Notes: generated by a model not told the origin, from the letters alone. Counted from the stretch's first letter, positions 1-6,699 are shown. The stretch is 58,659 nt of DNA from Rhodopirellula bahusiensis (GCF_002727185.1 NZ_NIZW01000037.1:1-58659); one strand, 5' to 3'. A program made the numbers and translations.

Positions 1-94
1 TTTGTTCAAGCGGCGATCCTTTGGTAAACTGTCTGGTGATTCGACACTTGTTCGCTCCGTTCGGGGCGGGTGTCGTAAAAACCTTCCGTTAGGC
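1..94 (+). repeat. Integron attC site 0, 5' part cut by window edge
   Basis: This is the right part of an attC recombination site. It ends in CGTAAAAACC, TTCC and the core box GTTAGGC at 88-94, exactly as the complete sites downstream do. Its visible centre (TTTGTTCAAGC) matches the CGCTGTCGTTTGTTCAAGCC subfamily of sites 3, 7, 9, 10 and 12. At least one more cassette therefore lies to the left, outside the window. Confidence 0.85.
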
Positions 95-123
95 GACCTA
101 GATCACAGGTAGTTCCACCCGCA

Positions 124-522
124 ATGAAGACAGACGAACTCTCCACTTGTTTTTGCACGCAATCCGTTGACGAGTGTCGCGACTTCTATACTCGACATTT
201 CGCCGCTCGCCCGATTTTTGACTGCGGTTGGTATGTCAGCCTGCGCATCAACGGCGACGGGCCGACGCTTCAGTTCATGCAACCACAGGGCGAGGCCCCC
301 GCATTTGGTGGGGCGGGAGTTATGCTCAATTTCAAGGTTGGCGATGTTGACGCGGAACACGCGCGTTTAACTGGCGCGGGCCTCCAAGCCGTGATGCCGC
401 TTGAGGATCACCCGTGGGGTGACCGTGGATTCTCCGTTCTCGATCCCATCGGAAACTCCGTTTACGTCTATTCTGACCGCGAACCTAGCGACGAGTTCAA
501 GAAATTCCACCTTGGCTCGTGA
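124..522 (+). CDS. VOC-family (glyoxalase/bleomycin-resistance fold) protein, integron cassette 1
   Basis: A 132-residue single-domain vicinal-oxygen-chelate protein. It shows the paired beta-alpha-beta-beta pattern, with a first module around FYTRHFAARPIFDCGWYVSL and a second ending WGDRGFSVLDPIGNSVYVY, typical of glyoxalase I, fosfomycin- and bleomycin-resistance relatives. Substrate cannot be read from sequence. The ATG lies 30 bases after the core box GTTAGGC (88-94) and the stop is 12 bases before the closing box at 534, so the gene nearly fills its cassette. VOC proteins are common integron cargo, and detoxification or antibiotic binding is possible but unproven. Confidence 0.85.
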   Translation: MKTDELSTCFCTQSVDECRDFYTRHFAARPIFDCGWYVSLRINGDGPTLQFMQPQGEAPAFGGAGVMLNFKVGDVDAEHARLTGAGLQAVMPLEDHPWGDRGFSVLDPIGNSVYVYSDREPSDEFKKFHLGS

Positions 523-533
523 TGGCAACGGTC

Positions 534-669
534 GCCTAACATGGTTTTTACGCTAGGCCTTCGGCACACCTTCGTTGCTAGGCAACGGGCGTTGGCATTG
601 GTACAATTTATGGTGATTCAAACTCCACCGCTTCGGTAACGGCGGTGTCGTAAAAACCTTCCGTTATAC
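534..669 (+). repeat. Integron attC site 1
   Basis: A 136-bp attC with R'' box GCCTAAC (534-540), inner arm ATGGTTTTTACG, partner arm CGTAAAAACC and R' box GTTATAC (663-669). The R'' box and four bases before it (GGTCGCCTAAC) are the exact reverse complement of the start of the same cassette (GTTAGGCGACC, from 88), as expected for a cassette that was once a circle. Confidence 0.93.
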
Positions 670-684
670 GCCCCTAGGTTTTCG

Positions 685-1020
685 ATGGGCATAGACTTCC
701 GTGACACCGATGGCGCACCTCTGGGTGATGGCAGCTGCACGACCGGCTATTGGTCGCATGCGATGATTCTGCTCCCCCAGCTCGCGGACTTTCTCGCCGA
801 GCTATCTCATTCCTCCAATCTCCTGCCACGCGACACCGCGACGTTCGACCCCAATTCCCTGTTTGTGTTCGACGCCGCCTCGGACACGGTGAAAATTGCC
901 GATCGCAACGAACTGACTCGTTTGTTGCGGTGCTGCTCTGACGTCTCGTCGCATGACGACTATCCGTTTTTCGCAGTCTTGGTTGATGCGTTGCGTGACT
1001 GGACTCGGCCGCAATCGTAG
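685..1020 (+). CDS. Cassette protein of unknown function, cassette 2
   Basis: A 111-residue protein that I cannot assign to a family. It begins MGIDFRDTDGAPLGDGSCTT and is soluble, with no signal peptide or membrane segment. The middle (MILLPQLADFLAELSHSSN) is probably helical. The ATG is 16 bases after the core box at 663-669 and the TAG ends 10 bases before the next box at 1031. That tight packing and the codon use of neighbouring cassettes argue that it is a real gene. No ribosome-binding site stands out. Confidence 0.7.
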   Translation: MGIDFRDTDGAPLGDGSCTTGYWSHAMILLPQLADFLAELSHSSNLLPRDTATFDPNSLFVFDAASDTVKIADRNELTRLLRCCSDVSSHDDYPFFAVLVDALRDWTRPQS

Positions 1021-1030
1021 TGGCCGGGGC

Positions 1031-1170
1031 GTATAACATGGTTTTTACGCTGAGGCCCTTCGGGCACACCTTGGCTCTTTGGCAACGGGCCATGGCCTTG
1101 GTACAATCTCTCGTAGTTCAGGCATCGCTCGCTTCGTTTAGGGCGGTGTCGTAAAAACCTTCCGTTATAC
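1031..1170 (+). repeat. Integron attC site 2
   Basis: A 140-bp attC with R'' GTATAAC (1031-1037), which with the preceding GGGGC is the exact reverse complement of GTTATACGCCCC at the start of cassette 2. R' is GTTATAC (1164-1170). The central stem is of the CCTTGGCTCTTTGGCAACGG type, shared with site 11. Confidence 0.93.
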
Positions 1171-1184
1171 GCCATCGAGGCTCA

Positions 1185-1598
1185 ATGTTTCGCCGCCCAC
1201 GCGCGACGTACGGAGACACTATTCAGATTCCGCTGAACGCCACGTCCGCGTTTCTGCGTGTCGTTCATGTGTCCCGCCATTTTCCAGACGTCATGCAACT
1301 TGAGCTTCTCGGCTTTGGCGAGTCCGATGACGAGATCGAAGCTTCGTCTTCTGGCCGACAACTCGTTTGGACCGCGTGCGTCGGGTTTTCCAAACGTGGA
1401 TGGCGTGTGGTTTCAACCGGCACGACTTCCCCCGGCGATGAAGACTTGACGTATCGTATTGTCGCGCAAGAGTTGTGGCGATCTGACGTTTTGGTTCGTC
1501 GAGCAACGAGAATTGATACGGAACAGTATCCGCCAATGCTCGTTGACGGGTTCGTCTTCCTAGAACGAAGGCTTCAACGCATCGCGGATGGTGCATAA
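1185..1598 (+). CDS. Cassette protein of unknown function, cassette 3 (faintly Imm26-like)
   Basis: A 137-residue soluble protein. The start, with a YGDTIQIPL stretch followed by beta-rich sequence, faintly recalls immunity protein 26-like domains, which open with a GDxFxIPL motif, but this is only an impression. The ATG lies 15 bases after the core box. The TAA stop is embedded in the closing box GCATAAC (1593-1599), so the coding sequence runs right up to the recombination site. No signal peptide is seen. Confidence 0.7.
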   Translation: MFRRPRATYGDTIQIPLNATSAFLRVVHVSRHFPDVMQLELLGFGESDDEIEASSSGRQLVWTACVGFSKRGWRVVSTGTTSPGDEDLTYRIVAQELWRSDVLVRRATRIDTEQYPPMLVDGFVFLERRLQRIADGA

Positions 1599-1729
1599 CA
1601 GGGTTTTTACGCTAGGCCTTCAGCACACCGCTGTTGTTTGTGCAAGCCGCCCTCCGTTGGTACAAATTCCGGTAGTTCAGGCATCGTCCGCTTCGTTTAG
1701 GGCGGTGTCGTAAAAACCTTCCGTTGTGC
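1593..1729 (+). repeat. Integron attC site 3
   Basis: A 137-bp attC with R'' GCATAAC (1593-1599) and R' GTTGTGC (1723-1729). The cassette-end complementarity is imperfect: GATGGTGCATAAC against an expected GATGGCGTATAAC, two transitions. The central stem belongs to the CGCTGTCGTTTGTTCAAGCC subfamily. The stop codon of the preceding gene lies inside R''. Confidence 0.9.
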
Positions 1730-1737
1730 GACCTACC

Positions 1738-2109
1738 GTGAATGTTGCCCAAGCTCTTTCGCTAACCCTTGACGATGCTCCAGATCGCGAACCATCGGTT
1801 ACGCTTACTGGCATCCTCGTCTGCACAACACAATTTTCGTACGTTGTGGCTGAACGCGACGACACCATTGGCGTCTTGGTCCATGCCGAACCGACGTCCC
1901 TCACGGATCGCTTGCTGCATTGTGTTCCGCCTTATGGCGGCTCTGCTATCATCTACTGCGATCCATGCAAAATCACCGGCCTGCTATGCGATTGCGTTCT
2001 CCCGATGTTCCCGCGACTGCTTCACTCAATTACTGATTTGGTGTTTGACGGCCACCGAATCATTGCGGATGACGATCGCTGGGTTGCTGACCCGCCGTTC
2101 ATCGACTGA
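1738..2109 (+). CDS. Cassette protein of unknown function, possibly OB-fold, cassette 4
   Basis: About 123 residues and beta-rich. A run VTLTGILVCTTQFSYVVAE, later IGVLVHAE and GGSAIIYCDPCKITGLL suggest an OB-like barrel, but no family is recognised. I chose GTG at 1738. An in-frame GTG at 1726 also exists inside the core box GTTGTGC and would add four residues. The stop at 2107-2109 is followed 11 bases later by the closing box. Four cysteines sit in the second half. Confidence 0.7.
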   Translation: MNVAQALSLTLDDAPDREPSVTLTGILVCTTQFSYVVAERDDTIGVLVHAEPTSLTDRLLHCVPPYGGSAIIYCDPCKITGLLCDCVLPMFPRLLHSITDLVFDGHRIIADDDRWVADPPFID

Positions 2110-2120
2110 TGTTGCCGGTC

Positions 2121-2257
2121 GCACAACATGGTTTTTACGCTAGGCCTTCGGCACACCTTCCAACTTTGTCAATGCGGGCTGACTTTGGTGCAATCTCTCG
2201 CAGTTCATGCATCGTTTGCTTCGTTCAGGGCGGTGTCGTAAAAACCTTCCGTTACGT
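2121..2257 (+). repeat. Integron attC site 4
   Basis: A 137-bp attC with R'' GCACAAC (2121-2127). GGTCGCACAAC is the exact reverse complement of cassette 4's start GTTGTGCGACC. The R' box is GTTACGT (2251-2257), which departs from GTTRRRY at one position. The central stem is of the CCTTCCAACTTTGTCAA type, shared with site 6. Confidence 0.9.
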
Positions 2258-2545
2258 GCCCCTAGATTTTTGGATCGTCGACATCGCCTCGAATGACTCT
2301 GACGACCTCCAGGAATCCTTCCACTCGCCGAAAAAAATCACGTAACTGCCAACGTACGTGGATCGAATGTCATCACCAAGTTCGGGCCGCGCGTCACCAA
2401 CATCTGGATGCTTGGCGACCAATCGGCATTTCTCGCGCAGCTTCTGCACCCATTGTCGGGCTGCGTCCGGTTTGTCACGGGCGATGAATCGAGCAATCTG
2501 CTTTAGATCGTCCTTCGATTCTGCAGAATACCGAAGTCTCGGCAT
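2252..2545 (-). CDS. RelE/ParE-family toxin, probable C-terminal frameshift, cassette 5
   Basis: A type II toxin of the RelE/ParE superfamily, expected to act as an mRNA interferase or gyrase poison. It starts MPRLRYSAESKDDLKQIARF and continues through the typical RDKPDAARQWVQKLREKCR helices and a KHPDVGDARPELGDDIRSTYV segment. After YVIFF the frame gives an un-ParE-like tail. In the neighbouring frame the DNA instead encodes RRVEGFLEVVRVIRGDVDD and then PKI and a stop at 2262, which is the normal ParE C-terminal strand. The switch falls in a run of seven A's on the plus strand (2331-2337). The toxin is therefore inactivated, mis-sequenced, or dependent on slippage. It lies 2 bases behind its antitoxin and is read against the array. 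Confidence 0.8.
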   Translation of the reverse strand: MPRLRYSAESKDDLKQIARFIARDKPDAARQWVQKLREKCRLVAKHPDVGDARPELGDDIRSTYVGSYVIFFGEWKDSWRSSESFEAMSTIQKSRGT

Positions 2546-2547
2546 GT

Positions 2548-2796
2548 TCAGCTTCCCTGCTGCTCGGCTTCTACCTTGTCAATCTCTGCATTGACCTCGT
2601 TGAACACGGCTTCTTCGTCGTAGAACTCGCCTGCATCCAATTGCTTAACGCCCTTTCGAATCTCGCCTCGCAATTGCTCGCGGCCCATCAACAGCTTGAT
2701 GCCCTCGACGATGGCATCTTCCTCAGTATTGTACCGTCCTTGGGAAACAAGACCTTTCACGAAATCGTTGACTTCGCTTGGCAGGTTCAGATTCAT
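2548..2796 (-). CDS. ParD-like antitoxin, cassette 5
   Basis: An 82-residue antitoxin beginning MNLNLPSEVNDFVKGLVSQG, the ribbon-helix-helix pattern of ParD/CC2985-type antitoxins that bind DNA and the cognate ParE. The acidic C-terminus (EAVFNEVNAEIDKVEAEQQG) would wrap the toxin. I chose the ATG at 2796 because a GGAG Shine-Dalgarno lies 9 bases upstream and homology begins there. An upstream in-frame ATG at 2859 falls in the attC. The stop is followed 2 bases later by the toxin ATG, the standard antitoxin-first order. The pair runs opposite to the array, so it must carry its own promoter in or near site 5. Confidence 0.85.
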   Translation of the reverse strand: MNLNLPSEVNDFVKGLVSQGRYNTEEDAIVEGIKLLMGREQLRGEIRKGVKQLDAGEFYDEEAVFNEVNAEIDKVEAEQQGS

Positions 2797-2820
2797 GGCT
2801 TTTCTCCGGTGGGCCGGGGC

Positions 2821-2959
2821 ACATAACATGGTTTTTACGCTAAGGCCCTCCGGGCACACCTACGCTGTGGTGCAGGCCTCGCTCCCATTATACAATCGAA
2901 TCCAATTCAGTCCAGCTTCGCTTCGGTTGCGTCGGTGTCGTAAAAACCTTCCGTTATGT
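2821..2959 (+). repeat. Integron attC site 5
   Basis: A 139-bp attC with R'' ACATAAC (2821-2827) and R' GTTATGT (2953-2959). GGGGCACATAAC pairs with cassette 5's start GTTACGTGCCCC with one mismatch. The central stem is divergent (CCTACGCTGTGGTGCAGG) and belongs to none of the three repeated subfamilies. It lies immediately upstream of the reverse-reading antitoxin gene and is a candidate location for its promoter. Confidence 0.9.
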
Positions 2960-2966
2960 GCCGCAG

Positions 2967-3353
2967 ATGCCTGAATCACACTTCAAGCTCAAGAAGTATC
3001 CGCACTACGCTGAGGTGATCGCATCCACAACACCGAGCGATCAAGACGCCGTCCAAATTTCCCCCAACGTTTTTGCGTGGCTCAAGGACGACTATGGCCC
3101 AGATGCATGGGAATGGCCAATTTGCGACGACTGCCGAGCGGCAGCTGAACGCGGTGCGAAACTCGCACTCAGTTCCTCTGAACATGACCCTACCTTGGTC
3201 ACCATCCTGATGATTCGTGGTCACCACTTTCACACGTCAACGGATGCCGTCGCATTTGCCGCGACGTATGCGACGATCGAATCGCTTGGCGTTACCGGCA
3301 ATAACCTGCCGCAGATTGATGGTGATTCGATACGCTTCCCGAGCGGCACATAA
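2967..3353 (+). CDS. Cassette protein of unknown function, cassette 6
   Basis: A 128-residue soluble protein not assigned to a family. It contains a compact WPICDDCRAAAERG segment with a CxxC pair, which could bind metal, and a central ILMIRGHHFHTSTDAVAF stretch with several histidines. I chose ATG 2967. A GTG at 2958 in the core box GTTATGT is in frame but lies in the recombination site. The TAA stop is inside the closing box ACATAAC. Confidence 0.7.
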   Translation: MPESHFKLKKYPHYAEVIASTTPSDQDAVQISPNVFAWLKDDYGPDAWEWPICDDCRAAAERGAKLALSSSEHDPTLVTILMIRGHHFHTSTDAVAFAATYATIESLGVTGNNLPQIDGDSIRFPSGT

Positions 3354-3485
3354 CATGGGTTTTACGCAAGGGCCTTCGGCACACCTTCCAACTTTGTCAA
3401 CGCGGGCTGGCCTTGGTACAGTTTTTGGTAGTTCAGGCATCGCTCGCTTCGTTCAGGGCGGTGTCGCAAAAACCTTCCGTTACGC
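3348..3485 (+). repeat. Integron attC site 6
   Basis: A 138-bp attC with R'' ACATAAC (3348-3354). GCGGCACATAAC is a perfect 12-nt reverse complement of the start of cassette 6 (GTTATGTGCCGC). R' is GTTACGC (3479-3485). The inner arm reads GGGTTTTACG, slightly altered from the usual GGTTTTTACG, and its partner reads CGCAAAAACC. The central stem is of the same type as site 4. Confidence 0.92.
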
Positions 3486-3493
3486 GACCACAG

Positions 3494-4213
3494 GTGAATC
3501 CACTGCAGCAGTACATCGACGACCTTGAGTTCCCTGACGCTTCCACGCGTGAGGCTGCTGCACACGCAATCCACGATCTCGGTGATGCGGCACGCGATGC
3601 TGCTCCAGCGCTGTTCGCCGCGATACTCCGCGAAACCGACGCCTGCCCTTGGGTGGGAACGGCTCTCACACGCATCGGGCCGCTGGCTGCCGACCTCGAC
3701 GCACTTGAATCTGCACTTCGCAGCGACAACTCGCACGTTCGCTTTTGGGCCGCTCGCACCATTGTCAAACTTGGCCCTGATGCCGAACCATTAATTCCAA
3801 TATTGATTTCACTTCTTTGTGATTCACACCACCCTGTTACCGACTCGGTCGTTTGGGCACTCGGCACGATTGGAATCCCTGCGATCTCGCCTCTAGTTGA
3901 CGCTACACACGATGACGACGCCGAACTTCGTGGTCGTGCAGTTCTTGCTCTCGGTCGCTATCCGCAGGATGCCGCAATAAAGCTGCCCGCTATCGTCAAA
4001 TCGCTTGATGATCCTGACCCCAACGTCCGCAGGCAGGCCGCTCATGCGATTTGCTCGTTAGGGCAGGATGCGCATCCCGATCGAGACGGTTACGATGCTG
4101 GCACATTTTCAACGCTTGTTGCCGCAATCGATCGAATTGCTGATGGCGATTCCATTGATGTCGACGCAGAATGGTTTGGACGCGTGCATGGCTGGCTCCG
4201 TCCCAGCGCGTAG
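3494..4213 (+). CDS. HEAT-repeat protein, cassette 7
   Basis: A 239-residue protein made of HEAT/PBS-lyase-type helical repeats. Recurring units such as REAAAHAIHDLGDAARDAAP, VRFWAARTIVKLGPDAEPLI, VVWALGTIGIPAISPLV, GRAVLALGRYPQDA and VRRQAAHAICSLGQDA follow each other at about 32-35 residues. Such solenoids are protein-binding scaffolds, and no catalytic part is visible. The GTG at 3494 is the first start codon after the core box at 3479-3485; the frame is open further upstream, but only through attC DNA. The TAG ends 5 bases before the next R'' box. It is the longest forward-reading gene in the intact array. Confidence 0.85.
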   Translation: MNPLQQYIDDLEFPDASTREAAAHAIHDLGDAARDAAPALFAAILRETDACPWVGTALTRIGPLAADLDALESALRSDNSHVRFWAARTIVKLGPDAEPLIPILISLLCDSHHPVTDSVVWALGTIGIPAISPLVDATHDDDAELRGRAVLALGRYPQDAAIKLPAIVKSLDDPDPNVRRQAAHAICSLGQDAHPDRDGYDAGTFSTLVAAIDRIADGDSIDVDAEWFGRVHGWLRPSA

Positions 4214-4218
4214 TGATC

Positions 4219-4355
4219 GCGTAACATGGTTTTTGCGCTAGGCCTTCGGCACACCGCTGTCGTTTGTTCAGGGCTCCCTCTGGTGTTAGAATCTTTCGTA
4301 GTTCAGGCATCGTTCGCTTCGTTTAGGGCGGTGTCGTAAAAGCCTTCCGTTAGGC
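4219..4355 (+). repeat. Integron attC site 7
   Basis: A 137-bp attC with R'' GCGTAAC (4219-4225) and R' GTTAGGC (4349-4355). Cassette-end pairing is TGATCGCGTAAC against an expected TGGTCGCGTAAC, one transition. The inner arms are TTTTTGCG and CGTAAAAGCC, each with one substitution. The central stem is of the CGCTGTCGTTTGTTCA type. Confidence 0.9.
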
Positions 4356-4365
4356 GACTCAGCAA

Positions 4366-4572
4366 ATGAGTGATCAACCTGATGCCAATCGCCGTCGGTC
4401 CGGGCTATTGCTTGCGATATTCACGTTCACCGCAACTGCTGCGGCGATATCGGGCGTGTCCGCGCTGCGACGCGATGACTTGGGGCAGGCGATAATCGCA
4501 TTGGTCAGCGCAATAGTTCTTGCTATCTCTGGCTGGATTTCATTTCGATCGACACGCCGACCCGACGCGTAG
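4366..4572 (+). CDS. Small two-helix membrane protein, cassette 8
   Basis: A 68-residue protein with two predicted transmembrane segments (around GLLLAIFTFTATAAAISGVS and IIALVSAIVLAISGWISF) joined by a short RRDDLGQ loop. Basic residues at both ends suggest that both termini face the cytoplasm. No family is recognised. The ATG is 11 bases after the core box. The closing site of this cassette has been deleted down to a 19-base scar, so it is physically fused to cassette 9. Confidence 0.72.
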   Translation: MSDQPDANRRRSGLLLAIFTFTATAAAISGVSALRRDDLGQAIIALVSAIVLAISGWISFRSTRRPDA

Positions 4573-4577
4573 GCGTC

Positions 4578-4596
4578 GCCTAAAAAACCGTTGTGC
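4578..4596 (+). repeat. Deletion scar of an attC site (site 8)
   Basis: The sequence GCCTAAA (4578-4584) corresponds to an R'' box. With GTC before it, it pairs with cassette 8's start GTTAGGCGAC except at the last base. It runs directly into AAACC and the R' box GTTGTGC (4590-4596). About 118 bases of the usual attC centre are missing. Both cassette ends remain but the foldable stem is gone, so recombination here should be abolished. Confidence 0.85.
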
Positions 4597-5045
4597 GGCC
4601 CAGTCATTTGACAGCGCAATCCCCTCACATCATCGAGAACCTCCATCCAACCGTAGACTTCGGTGGCATGTATCTCTACCGCGCCTGTCGTGCGACGCGA
4701 CTCGACTACGGGGACAACGATTGCGAAACAATCGAATACGCTCTTCCACTTGACCGTCCACCAAATCAACCGACGTGCTCGTCCCTATGGTCCGGCTACG
4801 TCGACCGGTTCGTCCTCAACGCTGACGGGACTCTCGATCACGTTGGTTACGCGTTTTTGGTAGGTTTCCACGATGACAACAACGACCGGTACACCTTACA
4901 GGACGGTATCGAACGCGTTACCGGTGACTTCTACCTTCAATTTCGGGCTGATTTCTTTGGTCCGCACACGTATGTGCCATTTCGCGATGGCAAGGTCGTC
5001 ACTGACCGAAACGAATGGCAGGTTATCGGTCCTCCCAGCTTCTAG
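4593..5045 (+). CDS. Cassette protein of unknown function, cassette 9
   Basis: About 150 residues, soluble and rich in aromatic and acidic residues (for example VDFGGMYLYRACRATRLDYG and ERVTGDFYLQFRADFFG). I recognise no family. Start choice is awkward: no ATG precedes residue 26, leaving GTG 4593, which lies inside the core box GTTGTGC, or TTG 4608. If GTG is used, the recombination site itself supplies the start codon. The TAG ends 5 bases before the next R'' box at 5050. It is fused to cassette 8 by the attC deletion, so the two genes would move together. Confidence 0.65.
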   Translation: MRPSHLTAQSPHIIENLHPTVDFGGMYLYRACRATRLDYGDNDCETIEYALPLDRPPNQPTCSSLWSGYVDRFVLNADGTLDHVGYAFLVGFHDDNNDRYTLQDGIERVTGDFYLQFRADFFGPHTYVPFRDGKVVTDRNEWQVIGPPSF

Positions 5046-5049
5046 GGCC

Positions 5050-5186
5050 GCACAGCATGGTTTTTACGCTAGGCCTGCGGCACACCGCTGTCGTTTGTTC
5101 AAGCCGCCCTCTGTTGGTAGAATCTCATCTAGTTCAGACATCGTTCGCTTCGTTCCGGGCGGTGTCGTAAATACCTTCCGTTGTGC
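5050..5186 (+). repeat. Integron attC site 9
   Basis: A 137-bp attC with R'' GCACAGC (5050-5056), where GCACAAC is expected. GGGCCGCACAGC otherwise pairs with cassette 9's start GTTGTGCGGCCC. R' is GTTGTGC (5180-5186). The partner arm reads CGTAAATACC, with one substitution. The central stem is of the CGCTGTCGTTTGTTCAAGCC type. Confidence 0.88.
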
Positions 5187-5203
5187 GAACCTAGCTTTCT
5201 CTT

Positions 5204-5521
5204 ATGGCACGTTTAGACAAGCAGCAACGAAAGAAGCTTCTTCGTGAGGCCAAGCTGAAAGCGATGGAAGACGCTGCCGAGGCACTTCCGCTCTCGAACA
5301 CGCAATTCAAGGCGTTGTTCGACATGCTCGACGAACGCCTCCCCATTGACGGTTGCGACCACACTCGACGTCTTACGATCGCACATATCCGCTCTGCAGG
5401 GTTACCCGAAACTGAAACCTTGGAATGGCTTGCCGAGAATGGCGGTTACTGCGATTGCGAGGTGCTTGCCAACTCAGAGGAGGCGTGGGAAGCCTGCAAA
5501 CAATACAACACGACAACGTAG
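5204..5521 (+). CDS. DUF2695-family protein, cassette 10
   Basis: A 105-residue protein. The second half (CDHTRRLTIAHIRSAGLPET, then EWLAENGGYCDCEVLANSEE) matches the DUF2695 pattern as I know it, including the GGYCDCEV signature. The N-terminus is a charged helix (MARLDKQQRKKLLREAKLKA). The function of DUF2695 is unknown. The ATG is 17 bases after the core box and the TAG is 10 bases before the next R''. The CDC motif and an upstream GCDH could bind metal, which is inference. Confidence 0.78.
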   Translation: MARLDKQQRKKLLREAKLKAMEDAAEALPLSNTQFKALFDMLDERLPIDGCDHTRRLTIAHIRSAGLPETETLEWLAENGGYCDCEVLANSEEAWEACKQYNTTT

Positions 5522-5531
5522 GTTCCGGTTC

Positions 5532-5668
5532 GCACAACATGGTTGTTACGCTAGGACTTCGGCACACCGCTGTCGTTTGTTTAAGCCGCCCTCTGGTGGT
5601 AGAATCTTTGGTAGTTCATGCATCGTTCGCTTCGTTCAGGGCGGTGTCTTAAAAACCTTCCGTTGTGC
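5532..5668 (+). repeat. Integron attC site 10
   Basis: A 137-bp attC with R'' GCACAAC (5532-5538). GGTTCGCACAAC is a perfect 12-nt reverse complement of cassette 10's start GTTGTGCGAACC. R' is GTTGTGC (5662-5668). The inner arm reads GGTTGTTACG with one substitution. The central stem is of the CGCTGTCGTTTGTT type. Confidence 0.92.
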
Positions 5669-5678
5669 GGCCTAGCCA

Positions 5679-6023
5679 ATGGACATCCTAGACCGGCAAC
5701 GCGTTGTCGCTTTCCTGTTGCGTAACGAACGATACTCCGACCTTTGGCAACTGCTTTACGACTCACGTGACCGCGACCGGCAATCACGCAAGCATCGCAT
5801 CTCAACCGAAGCGGAATCGGCGATCGAAACACTCGTCTCACGTGTAATGAATCATCTACTCGCCATTGACGACTGCGTCCCAGATGATGGCCGCGGCATA
5901 CGGCGGAATCGGTACGATGAATGCCTTGCCGTATGGCTGCAACTCAACACCGTGGGCCTTGACTCGGATGTGGTGGCTGATTTCGTTGCGTCTTCGGATA
6001 TTGACATCGAAACGCTGCGTTAA
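5679..6023 (+). CDS. Cassette protein of unknown function, cassette 11
   Basis: A 114-residue soluble, largely helical, charged protein starting MDILDRQRVVAFLLRNERYS. No family is recognised and no signal or membrane segment is seen. The ATG lies 10 bases after the core box GTTGTGC (5662-5668) and the TAA ends 5 bases before the next R''. The good fit between gene and cassette limits is the main support for the call. Confidence 0.7.
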   Translation: MDILDRQRVVAFLLRNERYSDLWQLLYDSRDRDRQSRKHRISTEAESAIETLVSRVMNHLLAIDDCVPDDGRGIRRNRYDECLAVWLQLNTVGLDSDVVADFVASSDIDIETLR

Positions 6024-6028
6024 CGGCC

Positions 6029-6165
6029 GCACAACATGGTTTTTACGCTAGGCCTTCGGCACACCTTGGCTCTTTGGCAACGGGCCGTGGCCTTGGTACA
6101 ATCCTTCGTAGGTCAGGCGTCGCTCGCTTCGTTTAGGGCGGTGTCGTAAAAACCTTCCGTTATGT
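6029..6165 (+). repeat. Integron attC site 11
   Basis: A 137-bp attC with R'' GCACAAC (6029-6035). GGCCGCACAAC is the exact reverse complement of cassette 11's start GTTGTGCGGCC. R' is GTTATGT (6159-6165). The central stem CCTTGGCTCTTTGGCAACGG is nearly identical to site 2, about 5 kb away. Confidence 0.92.
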
Positions 6166-6175
6166 GCCACCGATC

Positions 6176-6568
6176 ATGCCTGATGCTGACTCGTTCCCCA
6201 AAGTGAAGCGTGCGATCATTCGCCGGCTCCTCGATGGTGTCGGGTCCCATGGCTTCACGCAATTGCGCACAACGACATACTTCGTTCGTGATCGCGAAGC
6301 GATTCGCGACGTCTTTTTCTTCCAAAAAATGCGATCCAACACAATCACCATCTGCTACGGCGTGATGGCGATTCCGGACGATGACTGGACGCCCTGTGTT
6401 CCCAACGCGCGATGGCTGCGTGACCAAGAATCGTACCGGTGCAAATACGTGGATCACGTTGACAGCTCAATCGGTCGCGCGATTACTGACCTCGAATCAG
6501 AGGCTTTTCCGTGGTGGGACGATTTCGTGACCGCCGACGACCTACCGCCAGCGCGTGGTGGCACATAA
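6176..6568 (+). CDS. Cassette protein, DUF4304-like, cassette 12
   Basis: A 130-residue protein. The pattern of an N-terminal helix, then GFTQLRTTTYFVRD, FFFQKMRSNTITICYGV and a Trp-rich end (EAFPWWDDFV) resembles DUF4304-like proteins; this is by eye and tentative. I chose ATG 6176. An in-frame GTG at 6164 lies in the core box GTTATGT. The TAA stop is inside the closing R'' box ACATAAC. Confidence 0.68.
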   Translation: MPDADSFPKVKRAIIRRLLDGVGSHGFTQLRTTTYFVRDREAIRDVFFFQKMRSNTITICYGVMAIPDDDWTPCVPNARWLRDQESYRCKYVDHVDSSIGRAITDLESEAFPWWDDFVTADDLPPARGGT

Positions 6569-6699
6569 CATGGTTTTTACGCTAGGCCTTCAGCACACCG
6601 CTGTCGTTTGTTCAAGCCTCCCTCTGGTGGTAGAATTTCAGGTAGTTCAGGCATCGTTCGCTTCGTTAAGGGCGGTGTCGTAAAAACCTTCCGTTGTCG
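6563..6699 (+). repeat. Integron attC site 12
   Basis: A 137-bp attC with R'' ACATAAC (6563-6569). GGTGGCACATAAC is a perfect 13-nt reverse complement of cassette 12's start GTTATGTGCCACC, the longest such match in the array. R' is GTTGTCG (6693-6699). The central stem is of the CGCTGTCGTTTGTTCAAGCC type. Confidence 0.92.
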
